The notes below the pieces were generated by a model, which ran no database searches, was not told the DNA's origin, and worked only from the letters and a program-made list of their open reading frames with translations. 64,000 bases of DNA from Eublepharis macularius (Eukaryota; Chordata; Lepidosauria; Squamata; Eublepharidae), in contig NC_072801.1 in assembly GCF_028583425.1 (NCBI RefSeq), positions 61,643,766 through 61,707,765 of the forward strand, read 5' to 3'. The translations under genes and the position numbers were made by a program. Positions 56,525 through 64,000 of this stretch are shown one piece after another; position 1 is the first letter of the stretch; every line of letters starts with the position of its first letter.

Positions 56525-58677
56525 CCTAAAATTCCAAAATTTCTCCTTTCAAGATAAACCAGCTCTTATACATATGAACTTTATCTTTGATAATAGGGAT
56601 TACAGTGTGAATAGAGGTAATGATAAGAAATAAAGGGGTTCTAGTGCTGTTGGAAGTCAAAAGGGGAAAAGGGGAAGGGGGAAGGGATGGGGGGCATATA
56701 TATTAATTTGAAGGGTAAATGAAATTGTATATTTTAGAGGAATGTATGTTAACCCATTCAATAAAAAATTATTTTTTAAAAAAAAATTAAAAAAAGATAA
56801 ACCAGCTCTTTCCCGGATCAGTTTCTGCCGAGCGCTCAGCTCGTCCTGCTTCCCACCCACCCCCACCCTTGCAGGGACACTGGCACCAGATGCTCCGGCC
56901 TGTTTGTAACTGCATGGATGAACGTCCTCAAGTCGCCGCTTCGCCCTCCACAAATTTTACATAACATCTTCAGTCCTGGATTCTGATGCTCCAGCATCTT
57001 CCTCTATCCTCTTCCAAGCCCCGGTTTTCTAGGGAAATCTTCCTGCCAGCAGCCAACAGAAGGGGCTTATAGGCAGCCAAGGGACACGTGCCCCAGTGCT
57101 GTTGCCAAGCAACTGCAAGACCTTCAAAAAAGCCAGAATAATGCCATCTTCTCAGGTTTTGAACAGTAGGCACGATGACAGAATGCAGAGGCACACACAC
57201 AGGCTGGAATCCAAGATGCTGTTCTCTAACCAGACCTCCAGCCTGAAGAGGATTTCTTCTTTCTTCGTCATCACAATACCTGTGTTATGCCGTCTCTGAA
57301 GACTCCAAACACAAACGAGAGAAATGTGCTGTCAGCTACTACAGACCAAAATGATCTCTGATGGAAGGTATTTCTTAATTCAGATTAACAACAACTTTAA
57401 CGCTCTACAAAGCTAAAAAGGGTACAGTCATATTCCAAGACACACATACACACACCATGTATTTGGCACTTACCTATTACATTTTTATCCAACTCTTCAT
57501 CCAAAGCAAGATGGTATCCCATTGTTCTCACCTCCTCTGTTTTCACCACACAACAATCTTCTGAGGTAGATTAGGCAGGTTCAAAGTTGCCTCACGGCTA
57601 ATTCAGACCCAGGTCTCTCCTGTCCTGGTCCAACAATTTACACCACATTGGCTTCTAATCTACTTTAATAGTTAGTATTTACATAGCATTCTTTAGTGTG
57701 ATTGCAGCCCTACATAAGTTTACCTCAGTAATCCTCCCTGACATGAACCTAAAAAAGTCCCTCATATTCTAAACAGAACCAAGGCTGGCCAAGAGATCAT
57801 AGCTGGATCTAAAGCTACCAAATGAATTCATTGCCAGGGCAAGATTAATGACTGCCATTTCAGAACAAGGGGGTAATATTACACTTGCTTGGAAATAAAT
57901 TGAATTATTGCTTTTACAGAACTTCAGTGTGCTTAGAAGCGTTATAATCAACTTTCTCAGGCATGCCAGCTAATGCACAGGAGCGGGGGGAGGGAGGGAG
58001 GGACTTGGCATATTTTCACCCAGAACACTATGAAGCACATCTCTACTCTGTTATGCACATTTTTGTTTGTGTGACATGCACAAATGCTGCTAAGGCAGGG
58101 GGACTTTTGGAAGAGGCACAGCATGTACGTTAGGACCATGCTCATCTCTGAAGGAGAGGAATGCCTTTGGCTGTTCCAGACCCTCCAGGGGGCACTATGG
58201 GAAGCGGATGCAAAAGTTCTCCTTCCTCGTTGCTGAAGTGAGAAGGGCGTTTTCAGTTTGGGTCTCTGCATCTTTAAAACCGTCAGACTCGCGCACACAC
58301 ATCCAGACTGTCTATGCACCCCGCAGCCTTAAAATAACCCTTATCGCCTAGGCAATGGATGAGGAACGGTAACAGGTGCTCCACATATTTGCCAAGGCCA
58401 CCGTGGGGGTGTGAGGTTGCTGCCGTTCCATCCCTGCCTCACCCTGTCAAGCCGGGGCATTGGGTGGGGAGGTAGGGGTGGGGAGAGAGAGAGAAAGGGA
58501 GAGAAAAACTTCTCAGCACTGCTTGCAGCACAGCGACCTAGATAAGACCCAAGAGGAGCTGAGGGGAGCCCTCAAAGAACACGAAGCACACAGCTTGGGG
58601 GACTTACGAACTGGGGTGGGGTCAAGCTATTTCTGAGACAAAATAGAGGGCCTCAAAGAAGGGGTAGGGAAGGGGCT
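56525..58677. promoter_or_regulatory. CACNG6: Region upstream of CACNG6
   Basis: Mostly unique sequence. The last about 300 bp before the start is G-rich (ggggagagagagagaaaggg, about 58478) without a clear TATA box. No conserved motif can be named. The transcription start is not visible. Confidence 0.3.
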
Positions 58678-59002
58678 ATGATGTGGCCTAATTTTTTCCT
58701 TCAAGATGAGGAACAGCGTATGGCAATGCGCACGCGGGCTGGGGGCAAGAGGCGCAAGATACTGACCGATGAGCAAGAGGGGAAGATCAAGCTGGCCTTC
58801 TTTGTGGCCATTGTGGGGATGACTCTGACGGTGTTGGCTGTGGGCACGGAATTCTGGGTGGAACTCAATACCTACAAGCAGAACCACACAGCCATCTGCG
58901 AGGCGGCCCACTACGGCCTTTGGAAATTCTGCTACAAAAGACTCTGGGTGGAGGATATAGAGGAGCAACGGGCGACCTGTGGACCTGCAGAGCTGCCTGG
59001 AG
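58678..59002 (+). CDS. CACNG6: CACNG6 coding exon 1 (gamma-6 subunit)
   Basis: Gamma-6 is a four-pass membrane auxiliary subunit of voltage-gated calcium channels. The exon starts ATGATGTGG, giving MMWPNFFLQDEEQRMAMRTR; human gamma-6 begins MMWSNFFLQEENRR. A basic cytoplasmic N-terminus is followed by TM1 (about residues 37-60, KLAFFVAIVGMTLTVLAVGT), the block EFWVELNTYKQNHTAICEAA with one N-glycosylation site (NHT), the claudin-family GLWKFC, and TCGPAELPG. The exon is 325 nt (108 codons plus one base) and ends at donor gtaacc; human continues E-ANC, so the phase fits. TM2-TM4 are encoded by exons past 64000. Gamma-1, the closest paralogue, lacks the MMW start and this loop sequence. Confidence 0.95.
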
Positions 59003-61156
59003 GTAACCATACATCTGACCAACTCCCCCATTTCCCTTTTTCTCTCGCCTCTCTTCCTCTCCCTACTCTCTTAGATATACACATGGGACAACCTGCAACC
59101 TTTCCCTCCACAGGTGACCCACAGGCAACGGCCAGCATGCCCAGCCACTGTGACCATTCTGCTGAATGCCCCCCTCTTTCCTTTTCTTCCTTGCTCCATC
59201 ACCATTACCACCCCCCACTCACACTTCTCCCACTGTTGTTCTTGTGGTCACTGGCGGCCCAGTTCCTGTTGCCAGGTTTCCATTTGATACAATTAATGTG
59301 AAATAGCATAAGGAATGACTTGCACCGTTCATAGGGGAACACAGGGTTGTTTCCACAGGGCAGTTGTGTTCTAGTCTGGCATTCAAACTGAAGCAGGCTT
59401 TTAAAAAATTGAGCATCTATGTGCAATTGTCCCCTAAATCATCCACTAGCCAGTTTTTCCCCTCTTTTGCTACTATTTTCTCCAGACCTTGTTTGAGATG
59501 ATATTTTGAGAAAGACTGTAGTCAAAGTGTGTTTGCATCCCGTGTGGACAGGAAAGTACACATCTTTGCACTTCCTACCCACATTTGGTGTCATTTTCCT
59601 TGACTCAGCTTCCTGCCTCCCCCCTTGCTTGTTTTTTGGGCTCTTTTTCAAAATATTTACAATATTTTTCAAAATATTTATGCGGGTTAAGCCCCTCAAA
59701 TAGCTCTGGTGGTGCAGGGGAAGAATGGCAGCTGCAGGGAGCTGAGACAAATAAAATGTAGGAGAAATGGCAACGGGGATGCTTCATGGCCACTACAAAT
59801 GTCTCTTCATTTGCAGCAGTAATGAGAGCTCTGTGGAGAATTGTCATCATGCAAAAGCAACCATAGTGGCTAGAAAGGGACTACCAGCATATACAAGATC
59901 AACAAGCGTGGGACCTTCCCCCACAACAGAACTGAGTAAATGTGATCTCCCTCCAGTTCTTAAGCCCTGCGTCCATTGATACGCATCTCCTTGTAAATGT
60001 GCATCCCAAACACAGCATCCTTTCCCTCTCATCTCTTTACCCCTCCAAAAATATACACACTTGCTTTCTGTCTCTCTTCCTCCCCACCTGCCCAGGGCTT
60101 GGCCTCACCACAATTCAGTCCCACCCACTCTGGAACCTGTTAGCAATGCCAGACTTAGCCAAGATCTTGCAATGCAGAATGCTGATGCCCTGATTATCGC
60201 CTGCTAATGAAGGATAATCTCTGTGCTTCTGCTAGCATATTTTCCAGACTCCTGCTGTACACTGATATAGTATAATTGAATATAGAATGTAACAGAATAC
60301 CCCTGATGTATAGGCTACAATAGAGAAACACAACAAAAGTACAATTTTCAGCCTGGTGATCGTTCATGGATTCAGGATCGGTCCAGTGGTTGAGTCTTCT
60401 TTATTACATAGAACTATTTTTCCCAGGACAGTAGTCATGGCTGGGGCAGTGGGGGCCCTGACCCAACTAAAGTTCTGACCCACCTAATTTTTTCAAAAGG
60501 CTTTTAATTCCAGATATGGTGGGTTCCATTTGAAGAACAGAGGAAAGCCAGCTATGGCCCTATACACAAGCAAAGCAGCTGGAAGAAAAGAGCACCCCGG
60601 AGTTTGTGCAGAGTACATGTCCCTCGGTACTCTGGCGTTCCCCATGAATTTGATGGCGGTGGGGGTTGGTTTTTGTGCAGGCTTGGATCAAGACAGCTTG
60701 CCTTATTGAAAAAAAACCTATTCACGCACACATCCGACCATTTTTGTACCCATCTTCCCTTTCTTTTGGGAGAATTTGACTTAATTTTGCCGTTCAATGA
60801 ACTTTTCCTACTCCATTCTGGCAAGAGGCTCTTTTCTTGCTCCTGCTCTCTTCATGCAATAAACTATAAATTAGATGGGGCTTTGCAAAAATCTAACCAT
60901 GTAAAGATTAATTTTTTGGTTCTATTACTCAATCCCCCACCCCTCCACATGTACCTTTTTCTTGCTGTTGATTTGGAAACAGAGATTTATTTTGTAGCAC
61001 TTTTCTCATACAGCTGCATTTAGGTCACTGCATTAAATTGTTTGTGGCCATTAAATATGAGCTAAGGGCTTTGCCAAGCTTTGCCATAGCACCTGTGAGC
61101 TCAGTCCCAGGTTTAGAAACTTGTTTTTAAAAACAAAAGGTGGCTTAATATACTAG

Positions 61157-61376
61157 CTGCAGAGGAGTTAGCCGTGTTAGTCTGTGGTAGCAAAATCAAA
61201 AAGAGTCCAGTAGCACCTTTAAGACTAACCAATTTTATTGTAGCATAAGCTTTCGAGAATCAAGTTCTCTTCGTCAGATGCATCAGATGCATCTGACGAA
61301 GAGAACTTGATTCTCGAAAGCTTATGCTACAATAAAATTGGTTAGTCTTAAAGGTGCTACTGGACTCTTTTTGATT
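61157..61376. mobile_element. Penelope-like repeat, family A, near-perfect inverted dimer
   Basis: It is flanked by a perfect 12-bp duplication, ttaatatactag (61145-61156, 61377-61388). Arms of about 90 bp are near-identical reverse complements meeting at agatgcatcagatgcatct (about 61277-61295). The plus arm has CTGACGA (61293-61299), stem GAGAA/TTCTC and GAAA (61316-61319), then gcttatgctac. The extra left end is the complement of the family 3' end (gcagaggagttagccgtgtt). High arm identity suggests a young insertion. Confidence 0.85.
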
Positions 61377-61846
61377 TTAATATACTAGATTTCTCATCCG
61401 CAGGAAAATCCATACCCTTGATTTCCCCCACAACACGCACATATAACCCTTACATACAAACAGTACATGCTCCACTCTGGATTTATTTTCTAACCTCCAG
61501 TGTGAAAATCTGGGCTACCACCAGTCCTCCCCAAAAAACAGAACAGTGGGCTGTCTGTTGTTCATTTGCTTGTGTTATTTAATGCAAATCCATGCCAAGT
61601 TTTCCATTGCCTGGCTTTGATATTCTGTTTAAAAATAAGGAACAGGTGGCTTAAAAAAAACCTGTTTTTTTTTAAAAAACTGGCATTCCTAAGGAAGCTC
61701 TAATAAAATGCAGATGTTTGTAGAATGTTGGTTTTTAAGGAACATTTTGCGGTATAAACATAGTAATAACGCAACTGGGCTTGGGATCAGCCCAAGGCAT
61801 TTTGATACATGAAGCAAGAAGTCCTAGCGATGACCGACTCCACCAC

Positions 61847-62093
61847 TATGGTTGCCAACTGCCTGTAGAGAGGATTATTTACCTCCAAGCCATGAAATGC
61901 TTCAGCTGCCCCCTTCCAAACATGCGTGTGATGTTGCGCAAATCTCTCACGAGAAAATGCGATCTTCCGCGGTTTTTGTGCGATGTTATGGGTCATTGCG
62001 AGGGAAGGTAAGCAGTGTGAAAACGGCCCTAGGCCTCTATTAAAGAGGCAGGACTCCCCACCACCACCCCGCCCCAGCCTGTTGGCAACCCTA
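61847..62093. mobile_element. hAT MITE, TAGGGTTGCC family, with an inner MITE remnant
   Basis: It is flanked by a perfect 8-bp duplication, tccaccac (61839-61846, 62094-62101). Ends are tatggttgccaactgcc and tgttggcaaccct followed by a. The interior (about 61905-62028) is CpG-rich with gtgcgatgttatgggtcatt and ends gtgtgaaaacggcc, resembling the MITE family of 1994-2194. Confidence 0.8.
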
Positions 62094-63460
62094 TCCACCA
62101 CCAGTAAAATAGTCAGTAATGTTCTACCCCTTAAGGGCACTCAGAGATTACCACCTGGGGCATCTGCCTCCTGACCTGGTTAGCCTTGACAAATCTTGTG
62201 GCAGTAGAGAGATTTCCTTGCAATGCCAGGTAGCTAGATAAAGTTTCAGCCACAGCTGGGTGGTTTTTTCTGTAGAGGTAAACCTATCACTGGCAGCAAT
62301 TTTTTCCTCACTTGAAACTTCTAATCGCTAGTCCAAAAATCTGCCCGATTTGTCAGCCTTCTGCTGCGGCCCCCAGACGAGAGAACTGTTGTCATTCCCT
62401 TTGCCAAGAGGACGCGGCGTTGTCATCTTGCCCTCTGTACTTTCAGCAGTGGGAAGTTCTGGGCAGCCTTTCCAGTTTCCTTCAGAGGAGAGTGCCAGAG
62501 TTTTACAGCGTCCGTGTCAAAATCTGTTTATTTACAGCTTGAAAAAAGGAATGGATTGGAAGCAGTGCAGAGTGGAAGCAGTTCCAAAGCAGAATCATTG
62601 GTAGATACTCCATAAAGCTTTGGGAGGACACATACAGCACACACCAGCTTCATCTGCACCTGTTCAGCCACTGTTCGACGAACTTAACAAGGCAGTTATT
62701 TTCAACTGACTTCTAGGAAACCTGTCCCACACCTGAAATCCCCCTGCTCTGGTTTGTAGGCAACTGCCATCCATGTCCATTACAGTGATCAGAGGCAACA
62801 AAGTGAGTGACCTCAAACATTTAATAGATGTGTAGAAGAGGAAATGTTAGTCAGTGCGGCCCAGGCTTAGGTCAAAGATTGGCACGATGAGGTTTGCAGG
62901 CGGGCAGAAGTCCCATGGCTGACCTAAGATGCCTGGTCCATTCCCCACCCCCACCCCGAGAAATGGGAGATCACCCCAGAGGCCCCTGTGGCATTGCAGG
63001 CAATCTCTCATTTCATACTGGGAGAAGTGCCTGGAGGGAATGGGGTACAACTCTTTTAGCTTTGACAGCGCTGGCAGGGAATGTGAAAGCGTGATGCCCT
63101 GCTCTCTCCTCCAGGAGGGAGTGTGTGGGGTGACTTATATAATAGGATGTCGTTCTGAATGGAGCTGGCGCAGGAGGGCATCTTCTCCTGGGCTTATTAA
63201 ACCTGGTGCCAGCCCTTGTGCTGCTTGCCCAGAAGAGAGGAGAAAAGCAACTACTGTGGAAATTCCCTCTTCTAGACAATTTTAAAAGGTGTAAAAATTG
63301 TCCTCTGCTTTGACACACCAGTTTCAAAGGAGAGTTTGCCTGTCTCTGGTAACATATTGTCCCTATTCTGGTCTTTGGGGCAGAGCAAGACTAAATCCAC
63401 ACATCATTGGATAATGGCACTAATGAGGTTCTATGGCAATCTTTCACAATTAGCTTTTCC

Positions 63461-63830
63461 CAGGGCTTTTTTTCTGGGAAAAGAGGTGGTGGAACTCAGT
63501 GGGTTGCCAGCACAGGGGGCAACTCTTGGTGGGAGGTAATGCCCCTGGGACCACATGTACATGCGCAAAGTGCGCGCACGTTCCCAGGACTGCACAATGA
63601 CATCACTTTGGGTCTGCTGGAACAAGGGGGGAGTTTTTTAAAGTTTAAATTGCCCTCGGTGAAAATGGTCACATGGCTGGTGGCCCTGCCCCCTGATCTC
63701 CAGACAGAGGTGAGTTTAGATTAATCTCCCCTTTGTCTGGAGATCAGGGGGCGGGGCCACCAGCCATGTGACCATTTTCAAGAGGTGCCAGAACTCCGTT
63801 CCACCGCATTCCAGCTGAAAAACAGCTCTG
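63461..63830. mobile_element. hAT-type element, 370 bp (CAGGGCTTTTTTT ends)
   Basis: It is flanked by a perfect 8-bp duplication, gcttttcc (63453-63460, 63831-63838). Ends are cagggctttttttctg and gaaaaacagctctg. The interior carries an inverted pair (gaaaatggtcacatggctgg / ccagccatgtgaccattttc) around about 63725. It has no coding capacity. Confidence 0.85.
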
Positions 63831-64000
63831 GCTTTTCCTATGTGGATAAAACAGTATTATGGCCAATGACTGGTATAGTGCAACAGTTGCTCAATATCCA
63901 ACTACAAGCTGCAGGTCACTGAAGGCAGAGAAACTAATGCAGAGTTAAGGGATACTGACAGAAGAAGGGGGCAATGCTCTTTGGTCTGAGATCTGGGATA

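Larger units (their letters stand above)
59003..64000 (+). other. CACNG6: CACNG6 intron 1 (5' part)
   Basis: No second CACNG6 exon is recognised before the window ends. The intron holds the Penelope-like dimer (61157-61376), a hAT MITE (61847-62093) and a hAT element (63461-63830). Sections 59010-61140 and 62110-63450 show no recognised feature. Confidence 0.75.

Noticed and set aside
59003-64000. Second CACNG6 exon within the window
   Set aside because: No frame resembles the expected ANCTYFKFF-type segment or TM2-TM4; these exons must lie further on.

Overview
Organism and setting. This is vertebrate nuclear DNA: single-copy exons are separated by long introns and intergenic DNA packed with transposable elements. 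The repeats include CR1 and L2 LINEs, 5S-rRNA-derived SINEs, MIR-like CORE-SINEs, many short hAT-type DNA transposons and two Penelope-like repeat families. That mix, in a moderately AT-rich genome, points to a sauropsid, most likely a squamate (lizard or gecko). This is inference from repeat content; no species can be named from the sequence.

Genes. All recognised genes lie on the + strand and belong to one family, the tetraspan voltage-gated calcium channel gamma subunits/TARPs. In order: the last coding exon of CACNG7 (3104-3361), all of CACNG8 in four coding exons (34818-35073, 40559-40642, 48289-48429, 49721-50364), and the first coding exon of CACNG6 (58678-59002), whose other exons lie beyond the window. 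The order CACNG7-CACNG8-CACNG6 is the same as in the human cluster on chromosome 19q13.4. CACNG8 and CACNG7 encode auxiliary subunits of AMPA receptors at synapses; CACNG6 encodes a calcium-channel gamma subunit. The notable gene-level oddity is that the codon at the human CACNG8 start is CTG, not ATG, although the 10 residues after it are conserved.

Layout. 1-3103: CACNG7 intron with an inverted Penelope-like dimer and a near-perfect 201-bp palindromic MITE. 3362-34817: CACNG7 3' UTR and about 30 kb of intergenic DNA with nested transposons (notably 16.2-17.7, 21.4-22.0 and 27.8-28.5 kb), purine/pyrimidine-skewed stretches, and a probable solo LTR at about 33.05-33.5 kb. 34818-50364: CACNG8, whose introns hold a 1026-bp DNA transposon, an L2 LINE, a 1250-bp hAT element with an internal 82-bp tandem array, a nested pair of 3-bp-TSD elements and an LTR-like cassette. 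50365-58677: CACNG8 3' region, an exon-like open frame of unknown meaning (53206-53439) and more MITEs. 58678-64000: CACNG6 exon 1 and part of intron 1.

Most interesting structural signals. (1) Two Penelope-like repeat families whose copies carry a hammerhead-ribozyme-like core and are often fused as inverted dimers, with 12-14 bp target-site duplications (TSDs). (2) Palindromic MITE families with 3-bp TSDs of the form TNA, including one element nested in a relative. (3) Many hAT elements with intact 8-bp TSDs, two of them inserted back to back. No previously unknown protein system was found; the novelty candidates are the repeat structures and the CACNG8 start.
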